Shown piece by piece: positions 34,587 to 42,031 of a DNA stretch of 42,847 nucleotides (position 1 is the first letter of the stretch; every line of letters starts with the position of its first letter). Both the position numbers and the translations under genes were made by a program. This stretch comes from a virus. A model generated the notes under the pieces. It did not search any database. It saw only the letters and a program-made list of their open reading frames with translations, and was not told where the DNA came from. The stretch is from positions 1 through 42,847 of IMG/VR virus record IMGVR_UViG_3300008450_000092, one strand, 5' to 3'.

Positions 34587-35279
34587 ATGTCTGCAACCGG
34601 AGCAAGTTTAGAAGATGCCCAATTTTATTGGGATGGCGGTAGTTCATCGAATGCCGTTGATCCCGGGTTTACCACTACCCTGTATGGTGGTAGTGATCAA
34701 TATGCTCTGGCGCCTGGTGCATCAGCCAGCACCGATATCCGATATCGGAACGTAGCCCTTGTTAGGGAGCAGATAAAACTTGTCGGACTTACACTTCAGG
34801 ATTATAACGATCCCAGAGAATTTAAGTTCTTCAACACTAGTTTCAATATATCTTATCAGGCTCAGACCGAAGAGAGGGTGGATGTTACCAACTTTTTCCA
34901 TCCCCTTCAGAATTTTTCATCTTGGCAAAAGCAAACCGTGGTATTATCACCTCTGAGTTCAATTAACCTTGATCCTGGTGATTTTGATAATACAAAGGGT
35001 GAAATCAGTTTTATGCTTGTTAAGCCCATCTATTCTCCCGAAGCTGCTGACGACGAGAAGATCTGCTTTTGGAACTATAAGGGAACACAAAGATTCTTGA
35101 TTGGATCCATTCTGGTACTTTCCGGAGCGATTAAAGATGGCTACAAATGGAAGGGATGGTCGGTAAGTCCATTCCCTGACGAACTTCAAGAAGGAGATCC
35201 GGATCCCACTCTAGGCGGATTTATTTTTTCTAATCCAACGAATAAATCTGTAAAATTAATAATACTAACAGCAACCTAA
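34587..35279 (+). CDS. Virion-like beta protein, paralogue 1
   Basis: 230 residues, beta-rich, no signal peptide. The C-terminal half (FWNYKGTQRFLIGSILVLSG, then GGFIFSNPTNKSVKLIILTA) matches that of the next gene, so the two are paralogues. The N-terminal part (about 1-110) is its own. The stop shares a base with the next ATG (TAATG), indicating coupled translation. A decoration or fibre-attachment protein fits the composition. No family recognised. Confidence 0.6.
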   Translation: MSATGASLEDAQFYWDGGSSSNAVDPGFTTTLYGGSDQYALAPGASASTDIRYRNVALVREQIKLVGLTLQDYNDPREFKFFNTSFNISYQAQTEERVDVTNFFHPLQNFSSWQKQTVVLSPLSSINLDPGDFDNTKGEISFMLVKPIYSPEAADDEKICFWNYKGTQRFLIGSILVLSGAIKDGYKWKGWSVSPFPDELQEGDPDPTLGGFIFSNPTNKSVKLIILTAT

Positions 35280-35767
35280 TGGCAACAAGACCACCAGTTT
35301 GTCCGCCCACCCAAGTCCCTGGGCTGGCTTTTAACAGAACAGCTTTAGTCGAGGTTTCGTCTGATGGCAACTATGATCCCAATCCTCTTGTTGAACTCAA
35401 GGATTTTGGGATGGAAGTAAAATCATTTTCGCACCTTAGAATTTCACTAGCTGAAAGTAAAAGCTATCTTCTCTCACAAACAGATATCGGAGACGATTTC
35501 GGTTACGAAAGTTTTGTGTTAATCAAGGTAACCTATCCGGAGGACGTACCACAAACCAAACGTTATTTAGAATGGGAGTACAACGGAGCAAGTTTTTATA
35601 TTGGGGAACTTATGATTCTAACCGGAAAAAGAACATCTTCAATTGATGCTAAACAGCTTGGTTGGAACATATCAGCGGATGATGTTTTCTATAAGGGGGG
35701 AGGTATCATCTTTACCAATCCACATTCCAATATCAAAGTTAAGCTAGAAATCCTAGTAGCTAGATAA
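35279..35767 (+). CDS. Virion-like beta protein, paralogue 2
   Basis: 162 residues, starting in the TAATG overlap. It aligns with the C-terminal part of the preceding protein: WEYNGASFYIGELMILTG and GGGIIFTNPHSNIKVKLEIL. Its N-terminus is Pro-rich (TRPPVCPPTQVPG). Equal production through coupling suggests the two form a hetero-oligomer. Unknown function. Confidence 0.6.
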   Translation: MATRPPVCPPTQVPGLAFNRTALVEVSSDGNYDPNPLVELKDFGMEVKSFSHLRISLAESKSYLLSQTDIGDDFGYESFVLIKVTYPEDVPQTKRYLEWEYNGASFYIGELMILTGKRTSSIDAKQLGWNISADDVFYKGGGIIFTNPHSNIKVKLEILVAR

Positions 35768-35784
35768 AATTATCACTCCGATAC

Positions 35785-35793
35785 GATATATAG
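35785..35793 (+). promoter_or_regulatory. GATATATAG box, distal copy
   Basis: First of two boxes in the 79-bp gap before the gene at 35847. Its TATATA starts 60 nt before that ATG, 32 nt upstream of the second box. The doublet parallels the one before the sheath gene. Confidence 0.5.
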
Positions 35794-35816
35794 TTTTAAA
35801 GTTCGATACGAACTAA

Positions 35817-35825
35817 GATATATAA
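35817..35825 (+). promoter_or_regulatory. GATATATAA late-promoter-like box
   Basis: Its TATATA starts 28 nt before the ATG at 35847, exactly the sheath spacing. Followed by an A-rich leader. Confidence 0.65.
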
Positions 35826-35846
35826 AAACGAAAAAAATCTTCACAA

Positions 35847-38651
35847 ATGAATCTAATCGATAAAATTAAACAACTCAGAGATGTTACTAAATCTCCAGAG
35901 GTAAAAGAAATTTGCGAAAATTTCCTTTCCGGAAATTCGATCCCGGTAAAAGACCACGATATGTTGATGGAATCTGTTAAAGAAATGGAATCACCTGCAC
36001 AGCCACAAGTTTCTTCACAACATGATCTTCTAAGTGCTTTGCGCCAAGGAGAAATCGACAAGTCTAAAGGATTTGCAAGCAAATTAATGGAAAGCTGGGG
36101 CGGTTTGGACCACTCTGGAAGAGCTTACAAACAAGCCGGTGTTTATGGTTCCTATAAGGACGGATTCGATAAGAATAAGAAAGAGGATCAAAAACCTGAA
36201 GAGGTTTTATCATTGCTCGAAAGTCACTCAGAGACTGATGCACACGTTGCTTCTTTATTGGCTTCTCAGAAAACGGAAGATCTCGGTCTTAAAAAGACCT
36301 TGAGAGTTTTCGAAGGTGCTGGTATTTCTGGTCACCCTGCGGTAAAAAGCTTGATGCATAAATATTCATCTCTTTTAGAGCAGAATAGATTGCCCGAGTA
36401 TATCGTTTTGGAATCTTTTGTGAATGAATTCGCAGGCTTTGACTGGGATTCTACAGTAAAGTCTGAATTAGGTAAAATCGCAAAAACAACTAGCTCATTG
36501 AAGAATGAGATTGAAGTTGCAAAAGCAGTATATCACATCAAAGCATCTGACCCAACTAATTTCTATGTAAAGGTAGTTGAGAGCTTGAATTCTTGGTTAA
36601 TCTCTGAAGAGAAATCAGTAGGTTTGTTAACTAAGGATCTTTCAAGATGGCAGTTCAACCCGATCGTTCAGAAGTTGGTACACACTTTGAAAATCAACGA
36701 ATCTGCTGGTGGATTACACCTCACTAAGAAGCAGGGAGAATCTGAAGTTAATAAGATTTACTCTCCTGTTTTAACTAGAGAAGGTAGATTAACTTTCCAA
36801 ATGTCTGGTTCTATCTTTGAAGCTTCTGCTGAAGGAGTTAAAAGATTGAAGAGCTCAGAGATTGAAGCACTTCCTATCGATTACAAGAATTTGTTAGAAA
36901 GCTTCAATAAGGAATTCGTTAAATTGAACGAGACTGGAGTAAATTTCTACATTTCTAAAACAGCTATCAAATTGGTAGAAGCTGAGTCAGCTCCTGCAGT
37001 TTTCATGAACGGTGTTAAACTCCGTTTCAATGACATGAACGAATTGGGCAGAATCTTACACCTTGAATTCTCTTCTATTCCTGGAGTAAATGCAGCGGCT
37101 ATCACAAAGGATGTGATCAACGTTTACGAGTCTTTTGATAAGATCGTAGAATTGGACATCGCCAAAAATATTTCTTCTAGAATTTATGAAGGTTTATCAG
37201 TAAACTTGATCAAGTGGAAGAACCAAGTTTATGTACAGAGAATCAACGAAGGAATGAAAGAAGATTCTTTCTTGAAAACTAGTGGCACACAAGCAATGAA
37301 AATTGTTAAAGATCTTTTGAGATTTGATATCTCTGAAGGTTTAAGCCAATTCTTGGAAGGCGAGAATAAATTGAGAGCAGTTATGGTTAACGACCGTAAC
37401 AAGGTAATCGAAAACATTTCAATTGTAGAAAAAGAAATGAAGAAATTGGAAGCATTAGTTGCTACCAATAAACTTTATGAGTCATCTCCACAAATCAAAG
37501 CAGCTTATGCCCAATTGACCAAAGAATTAGATTCTTTGAAAGAGAAATGGTCTGCTATCAATTCAGAAATGGAGAAATTCGATAATGGATACCAAGAGTT
37601 GGATATGCTCGAAGAAGGAAAATACTCAATCGGAGATTACGTGAGAGTAAAAGAGTCTGGAGATAATGGTAAAGTTATCTCAATTGATTCTTCTTCAGGA
37701 TCATACGTTGTCATGATGAATGACGGCAAAACTGGTGAATATCGTGTAGACGAAATCGAAGATATGGAATCAGCTATCAGCAAAGCTAAAGACGATAACG
37801 AAATTGCAGCTGATGAGGATCCTAACTACGATCCAATGCAGTTGGATGATCAGCCTGAAGAAGTTAAGGAATCTCAAGAAACCTACGCTAAAGCACCAGG
37901 CGAAGCTAAAATGGCTAAAGACGATTCAGCTACCGAAAAAAGAGCTGAAAAATTGATGTCTGATGCTCCAAAGGACGAAGAGGTACAAGATAAAACTTCA
38001 AAGAAAGATGTTGAAAATCAAAAGGTAGCTCAGTTAGCTGATGCTCCTGAAGGATCAGAAAAAGAAACTAAATACGAAGCATCTCCTGAAATTGGATACA
38101 ATTTGAGAGAGGGTGAAGATATTTCTAAAGAAGATCCAAATTTGGCTGAAGCACCTAAATCTTCTTCTCAAGAAAAATCTGGTGAAGAATTCATCGAGAA
38201 TGTTGCTGATCAGAATTTAGCTAAAGCACCTGGTAAAGAAGGTGATATCGGTTATTCAGTAGATAAAGAGAATGGATACAATTTGGATGAAAAGGCTGAA
38301 ATCGCTGGTGATCCTCACTTGGCGGTAGCACCAGACCCAAAAGCTCCTGATATCTTCGGTGTTGAAAAAATCGGCGATCAGAATTTAGCTAAAGCACCTG
38401 GTAAAGAAGGTGACATTGATTATTCAACAGATAAAGAAAGTGGATACAATTTAGATGAAAAAGCTGAGATTGCTGGTGATTCTAATATGGCGGTAGCTCC
38501 AGAAGCTAAGGCTGGAAGCGAATCTGCTCCTGAAAAAGTAGGAGATCAGAATTTGGCTGAAGCACCTGGTAAAGAAGGAGACATCGATTATTCAGTAGAT
38601 AAAGAAAACGGTTATAACCTTGACGAATCTGACGAGGTAAAAAAAAACTAA
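35847..38651 (+). CDS. 934-residue repeat-tailed protein, probably virion; ends at an A9 slippery site
   Basis: In the zero frame the protein stops right after AAAAAAC-TAA. Residues 1-590 or so are helical and charged (SLLESHSETDAHVASLLASQ; YSSLLEQNRLPEYIVLESF). A KOW/SH3-like segment follows at about 592-640 (GDYVRVKESGDNGKVIS, GKTGEYRVDEIED). The C-terminal 250 residues are acidic and repetitive: a unit of about 55 residues built on DQNLAKAPGKEGD and ENGYNLDEKAEIAG occurs three times, plus weaker xAxAP units before. Doublet late-promoter boxes suggest high late expression, so an internal head or scaffold-type protein is plausible. The repeat theme continues after the stop in the -1 frame (see 38639-38809). 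No family recognised. Confidence 0.75.
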   Translation: MNLIDKIKQLRDVTKSPEVKEICENFLSGNSIPVKDHDMLMESVKEMESPAQPQVSSQHDLLSALRQGEIDKSKGFASKLMESWGGLDHSGRAYKQAGVYGSYKDGFDKNKKEDQKPEEVLSLLESHSETDAHVASLLASQKTEDLGLKKTLRVFEGAGISGHPAVKSLMHKYSSLLEQNRLPEYIVLESFVNEFAGFDWDSTVKSELGKIAKTTSSLKNEIEVAKAVYHIKASDPTNFYVKVVESLNSWLISEEKSVGLLTKDLSRWQFNPIVQKLVHTLKINESAGGLHLTKKQGESEVNKIYSPVLTREGRLTFQMSGSIFEASAEGVKRLKSSEIEALPIDYKNLLESFNKEFVKLNETGVNFYISKTAIKLVEAESAPAVFMNGVKLRFNDMNELGRILHLEFSSIPGVNAAAITKDVINVYESFDKIVELDIAKNISSRIYEGLSVNLIKWKNQVYVQRINEGMKEDSFLKTSGTQAMKIVKDLLRFDISEGLSQFLEGENKLRAVMVNDRNKVIENISIVEKEMKKLEALVATNKLYESSPQIKAAYAQLTKELDSLKEKWSAINSEMEKFDNGYQELDMLEEGKYSIGDYVRVKESGDNGKVISIDSSSGSYVVMMNDGKTGEYRVDEIEDMESAISKAKDDNEIAADEDPNYDPMQLDDQPEEVKESQETYAKAPGEAKMAKDDSATEKRAEKLMSDAPKDEEVQDKTSKKDVENQKVAQLADAPEGSEKETKYEASPEIGYNLREGEDISKEDPNLAEAPKSSSQEKSGEEFIENVADQNLAKAPGKEGDIGYSVDKENGYNLDEKAEIAGDPHLAVAPDPKAPDIFGVEKIGDQNLAKAPGKEGDIDYSTDKESGYNLDEKAEIAGDSNMAVAPEAKAGSESAPEKVGDQNLAEAPGKEGDIDYSVDKENGYNLDESDEVKKN
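38212..38632 (+). repeat. Three tandem protein repeats of about 55 residues
   Basis: Units begin DQNLAKAPGKEGDIGYS, DQNLAKAPGKEGDIDYS and DQNLAEAPGKEGDIDYS. Each is followed by DKE-x-GYNLDE. The DNA is similar too, which suggests recent duplication. Confidence 0.88.
38639..38648 (+). promoter_or_regulatory. Candidate -1 frameshift or slippage site (A9 run with A-AAA-AAC)
   Basis: A run of nine A (38639-38647) then C. In frame it reads AAA-AAA-AAC-TAA, so the canonical heptamer A-AAA-AAC (38642-38648) sits directly before the stop at 38649. A -1 shift, or loss of one A by polymerase slippage, opens the frame to 38809. Confidence 0.6.
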
Positions 38652-38809
38652 ACCGTAACTTCGCATCTGCTCCTACAAACCCAGATCAGAATAAAAGTCC
38701 ACAGCCTGACGTAGAAGATATCACAGGAAAATTTGCCAAAGCACCAGACGGGAAACCTAGAGTTGGTGTAATAGGTCAAGATTTAGGCGTTGATAATTCT
38801 AAAGACTGA
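38648..38809 (+). CDS. -1 frame C-terminal extension of the 934-residue protein
   Basis: After a -1 shift at the A run the reading continues LNRNFASAPTNPDQN and later ITGKFAKAPDGKPRVG, ending VDNSKD at TGA 38807-38809. The FASAP and FAKAP units continue the xAxAP theme of the upstream repeats, so this is the natural C-terminus, about 53 residues more. It has no start codon of its own, and the terminator comes 28 bases after its stop. A sequencing error in the A run would give the same picture. Confidence 0.6.
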   Translation, partial: LNRNFASAPTNPDQNKSPQPDVEDITGKFAKAPDGKPRVGVIGQDLGVDNSKD

Positions 38810-38836
38810 AACTTAGAAAAATTTTAAACTATAAGG

Positions 38837-38870
38837 ATTGTCCGGTTCAAAAAAAGCCGGACAATTCTTT
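38837..38870 (+). terminator. Intrinsic terminator
   Basis: 9-bp stem ATTGTCCGG/CCGGACAAT (38837-38845 with 38857-38865), an 11-nt A-rich loop, then TCTTTT. It ends the transcript of the repeat-tailed gene. Confidence 0.85.
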
Positions 38871-38889
38871 TGCATAAAAAAACATATTA

Positions 38890-39249
38890 ATGGCCAAAAT
38901 CTACGTCAAAAATTCGGATCTTATGAGAGCAATCAAAGAATCCAAAGAAAAAGGCCATCTGACAAACGAGACAATTTCCATGTTTCTTCTTATGACGGAT
39001 GGTATATCAAAAAAGATGGCTTATAAAGACGAGGAGGACAAGCAAGACTGCATCGCTTTCGCATTGGAAGACCTTTGTAAATATTGGGACCGATTCGATC
39101 CTAATAAGTCAAACAACCCATTCGCATATTTTACCCAGATCGCCAAAAACGGTTTTGCTAAGGGCTGGAAAAAGATTCACCCACCCAATGCTCCCAAAAC
39201 CATACCATTCAGTTCTATCACTGGCGACGAAAACACCTATAATGTATAA
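38890..39249 (+). CDS. gp55: T4 gp55-like late sigma factor
   Basis: 119 residues. It follows the T4 gp55 pattern: KNSDLMRAIKESKE (gp55 NNKELLQAIIDWK), TNETISMFLLMTDGISKKMA (gp55 [20 protein letters not shown]), DCIAFALEDLCKYWDRFDP (gp55 EMIADGIEASIKGLHNFDE), NNPFAYFTQIAKNGFAKGWK (gp55 [20 protein letters not shown]). In T4, gp55 carries a region-2-like core and reads only the -10 TATAAATA, helped by the gp33 co-activator and the gp45 clamp. This copy is shorter (gp55 185 residues) and lacks most of the C-terminal tail, where the clamp-binding motif lies. It is the best candidate reader of the GATATATA boxes in this window. Confidence 0.75.
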   Translation: MAKIYVKNSDLMRAIKESKEKGHLTNETISMFLLMTDGISKKMAYKDEEDKQDCIAFALEDLCKYWDRFDPNKSNNPFAYFTQIAKNGFAKGWKKIHPPNAPKTIPFSSITGDENTYNV

Positions 39250-39269
39250 TAGGCAAATTTCTATATCGA

Positions 39270-39277
39270 GTATATAG
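39270..39277 (+). promoter_or_regulatory. GTATATAG box before the gp4 gene
   Basis: In the 34-bp gap between gp55-like and gp4 genes; TATATAG starts 13 nt before the ATG at 39284. Short-spacing class. Confidence 0.45.
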
Positions 39278-39283
39278 AATATC

Positions 39284-39769
39284 ATGTCGATTAAGAAAGT
39301 CAAGCCTAACGGATCTTTCATATCCGGTAAATTTATTCCGAAGAACCCGTCTAAGTATATCGGCGATATCAACAACATTATCTGTCGTAGCTCTTGGGAG
39401 ACACGTTTTTGCAATTTTTGCGACTCGAACGAAAAGATCCTGAAATGGAGCTCTGAGCCGATCGGTATTCAGTATTACAGCAAGCTAGACAATAAAGTTC
39501 ATACCTACTATGTAGATTTCTATATTAGAGTGGAAAGGCATGATGGGAAAGTGGACGAAATGATATTGGAGATCAAACCGCAACGGCAAACCAAAAAACC
39601 GATTCTTGAATCACAGAACCCGACAGCAAAAGCTCTTAAAGCTCATAACGAGCGATTAAAAGTTTGGATAACGAATATGTCAAAATTCGAAGCGGCAAAA
39701 GAATGGGCAGAGAAAAGAGGGTTTAGATTTGCTATTGTTGACGAAAATTTTCTATTTAAGAATAAATGA
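39284..39769 (+). CDS. gp4: Head completion protein, T4 gp4-type nuclease
   Basis: 161 residues (T4 gp4 150). It matches the gp4 family: KYIGDINNIICRSSWETRF, CNFCDSNEKILKWSSEPIGI, VHTYYVDFYIRV, MILEIKPQRQTKKP. The acidic residues Asp78 and Glu96-x-Lys98 form a PD-(D/E)XK-type site, as in TnsA-like nucleases. In T4, gp4 with gp50 finishes the filled head before tail joining. It overlaps the next gene by ATGA and lies two genes from the portal. Sure of family; the exact reaction in head completion is not settled even in T4. Confidence 0.9.
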   Translation: MSIKKVKPNGSFISGKFIPKNPSKYIGDINNIICRSSWETRFCNFCDSNEKILKWSSEPIGIQYYSKLDNKVHTYYVDFYIRVERHDGKVDEMILEIKPQRQTKKPILESQNPTAKALKAHNERLKVWITNMSKFEAAKEWAEKRGFRFAIVDENFLFKNK

Positions 39770-40347
39770 TAGATTTCGAAACTGCCATCAGGGATTTTCT
39801 TTCCCAATTCACTTCAACATCATCTGCATCACAATCTGCTAATACAGATTTTGGAGCGAGCTATTATAGTGCTTCTAAAAATATAGGGTGGACAGAGGTC
39901 AAAGCTGGCAGAATCTATACATTTGATTATCCGATTAAATCACCAGAAGAATCGACATCGTCTTTCGTAGATCGTCGGCCTATACTTATGATAATACCAA
40001 CACCAGCAAATTATCCGAAAGGTAAAATAGTTGGATTAGATCTGGTTTTGCTCAGACCTGATTTGAGAGGTAATCTTCTCAGAAATCTATCCTCTGTGGT
40101 TGGCCTGATGTTTAAAGACGGAACCGTTGCTAACGAGCAGGAGGTTTTGGATAAATTGTCAAGAATAAATATAAACTTCGCTAAAACACTTCTATCTGGG
40201 TTTCCAGTTGAAAAGATAGTTAAAGGTTATGATATCCGTTATATTCCAGGCCTGATCGAGATAAAAATCGCCGACTGGGTGAAAATCCCATACCTAAGCG
40301 ATTTCAAAATTGATGGGACCACTCCCAATAGGATATATAATAGCTAA
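39766..40347 (+). CDS. Hypothetical protein coupled to gp4
   Basis: 193 residues beginning in the ATGA overlap. A Ser/Thr/Ala-rich linker (about 10-35) is followed by a compact domain: KAGRIYTFDYPIKSP, DRRPILMIIPTPA, GKIVGLDLVLLRPDLRGNLL. This pattern (short beta barrel, then the Leu-Arg helix) recurs in T4-like virion genes next to gp4 and portal, but I cannot name the family with confidence. Likely a head or baseplate component. A GATATATAA box overlaps its last codons. Confidence 0.6.
   Translation: MIDFETAIRDFLSQFTSTSSASQSANTDFGASYYSASKNIGWTEVKAGRIYTFDYPIKSPEESTSSFVDRRPILMIIPTPANYPKGKIVGLDLVLLRPDLRGNLLRNLSSVVGLMFKDGTVANEQEVLDKLSRININFAKTLLSGFPVEKIVKGYDIRYIPGLIEIKIADWVKIPYLSDFKIDGTTPNRIYNS
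40332..40340 (+). promoter_or_regulatory. GATATATAA box upstream of portal
   Basis: Within the end of the preceding gene (codons for Arg-Ile-Tyr-Asn). Its TATATA starts 61 nt before the portal ATG, longer than other boxes. It may be a promoter for portal or chance. Confidence 0.4.
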
Positions 40348-40394
40348 GAAGTTGGAATTATTTTGTTTATTGCAACTAAAATGTAACAACCCGA

Positions 40395-42029
40395 ATGGCA
40401 GGATTTGTAGATAACTCAAGACAGTCACCGATTACTCAGAGAATTCGTGATAGCGTAAAATCATTATCGAATTTCGGAATGCGGTATGAGGACCTGGTGA
40501 TTAAAAATTCACAGGCCATTGGATCGACCGAGGCGATATTTCTCAAGAAATATCCTATAGAGGATGAAGCTACTCTGTATTCACTTGCTAAACAGGATAC
40601 ACAAACAAAGCAATTCATTTCTTATTTCGATAAAGATTACAAGGGAAAAAGAGAATTTTTAAGAAAATTCGCCCTTAACTCTGAAATAGACTATGTGCTC
40701 GATCTGGTAGCAGATGAAGCAGTCACATACGATCCGCAGAATTTCTTTGCATATCCATCTTTCATCCACTTTACGGATGTATCGGATAAGCTCATGAATA
40801 GTGTGAATTCCTCCTATAAGAAATTGTACGATGTTTGGGGATTCACTGATGACATCTCAGCCTGGCAATTGTTTAGACAATTCCTCGTTGAAGGATTCCT
40901 TTCCTTTGAGATAGTCTATTCTGATAATGGAAAGGATATAATAGGATTCAAAGAGCTTGATCCTATAACTCTACAGCCCAGCGTCGAAAAACAACCTAAT
41001 GGAACTTATTTAAACATCTGGGTCCAGTATCCTGAGGACGATAAGAAAAGAAGAATACTATACGATTCCCAGATCATCTACATCTCCTATGCAAAGGGTA
41101 ATTCTGTTTCAAGAATTTCCTATGTCGAAAGATTGATCAGACCATACAACGTTCTCCGAATTATGGAGTACACCAGAATCATTTGGTCTGTGATGAATGC
41201 TTCTTTCAGACTGAAAATGACCATCCCAGTTGGAACCAAATCTCCACAGAAGGCCATGCAAACTCTTGGAGAATTAATGTCTATCTATAAAGAGGACATT
41301 AAGTTTAACGATGACACTGGAGAACTTTTGGTCGATGGAAGACCAAAGATTCAATTCTATAAGAACTATATGATGCCCTCCGGCACAAATGGGACTCCAA
41401 CGATCGAGCCTGTTAATATTGCCGGTCCGAATCTTTCCGATACCCAACCAATCCAATACTTCTGGGAAAAATTCATAGAGGAAACAAAAATTCCGATCTC
41501 ACGCTTTGCTGGTCCTGACTTTGTACCTCAAGGAGTTATTGGTACTGCTGCAGAGGGATTGGACAAGGATGAGATTAGATTTTCTAAATTCATCAACCGT
41601 TTAAGATCAGTGTTTCAGGACATTATGATCAAACCTCTTTGGCTACAACTTTGCCAAGAGCATCCAGCTCTGAAAAATGATTTCTCATTCAAATCACAGC
41701 TTGGTCTTAACTACGTAACAGAAAATCCATTCAGCTTAAATCAAGAAATCGAAGTATTAACTAAGAAAAAAGAAACGATTGTGGCAATGACTGGATTAAC
41801 TGACGATTTCGGAAATCCTTACTTCTCTGTTGACTTCTTAATCAAAAACTATTTGGGAATGTCAGAGGATGACTTAAAGGAAAATAGAGAGGTTAAGAAA
41901 AAGATCGATAAGGAGAAGAAGAAATTAGAGAAAGAAGGAGGAGGAGAAGGAGGAGAAACAACGTCAGCAGGATTTGGTGAAGCACCTGTTGAGGAACCAG
42001 AAACGCCCACCGAAACAGCACCCGAATAA
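40395..42029 (+). CDS. gp20: Portal vertex protein, copy 1
   Basis: 544 residues (T4 gp20 524). The T4-type portal pattern is clear: YFDKDYKGKREFLRKFAL, SEIDYVLDLVADEAVTYD, QLFRQFLVEGFLSFEIVY, FKELDPITLQP, QIIYISYAKGN, RPYNVLRIMEYTRIIW, NASFRLKMTIPVG. The portal dodecamer starts head assembly, docks the terminase and is the DNA channel. The C-terminus is a Lys/Glu/Gly-rich acidic tail. A second, homologous portal-like gene begins two bases after the stop. Confidence 0.95.
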   Translation: MAGFVDNSRQSPITQRIRDSVKSLSNFGMRYEDLVIKNSQAIGSTEAIFLKKYPIEDEATLYSLAKQDTQTKQFISYFDKDYKGKREFLRKFALNSEIDYVLDLVADEAVTYDPQNFFAYPSFIHFTDVSDKLMNSVNSSYKKLYDVWGFTDDISAWQLFRQFLVEGFLSFEIVYSDNGKDIIGFKELDPITLQPSVEKQPNGTYLNIWVQYPEDDKKRRILYDSQIIYISYAKGNSVSRISYVERLIRPYNVLRIMEYTRIIWSVMNASFRLKMTIPVGTKSPQKAMQTLGELMSIYKEDIKFNDDTGELLVDGRPKIQFYKNYMMPSGTNGTPTIEPVNIAGPNLSDTQPIQYFWEKFIEETKIPISRFAGPDFVPQGVIGTAAEGLDKDEIRFSKFINRLRSVFQDIMIKPLWLQLCQEHPALKNDFSFKSQLGLNYVTENPFSLNQEIEVLTKKKETIVAMTGLTDDFGNPYFSVDFLIKNYLGMSEDDLKENREVKKKIDKEKKKLEKEGGGEGGETTSAGFGEAPVEEPETPTETAPE

Positions 42030-42031
42030 CA

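Noticed and set aside
38838-39277. Two extra plus-strand frames at 38838-39026 and 38999-39277
   Set aside because: They overlap the gp55-like gene in other frames, lack family features, and the first begins inside a terminator stem.
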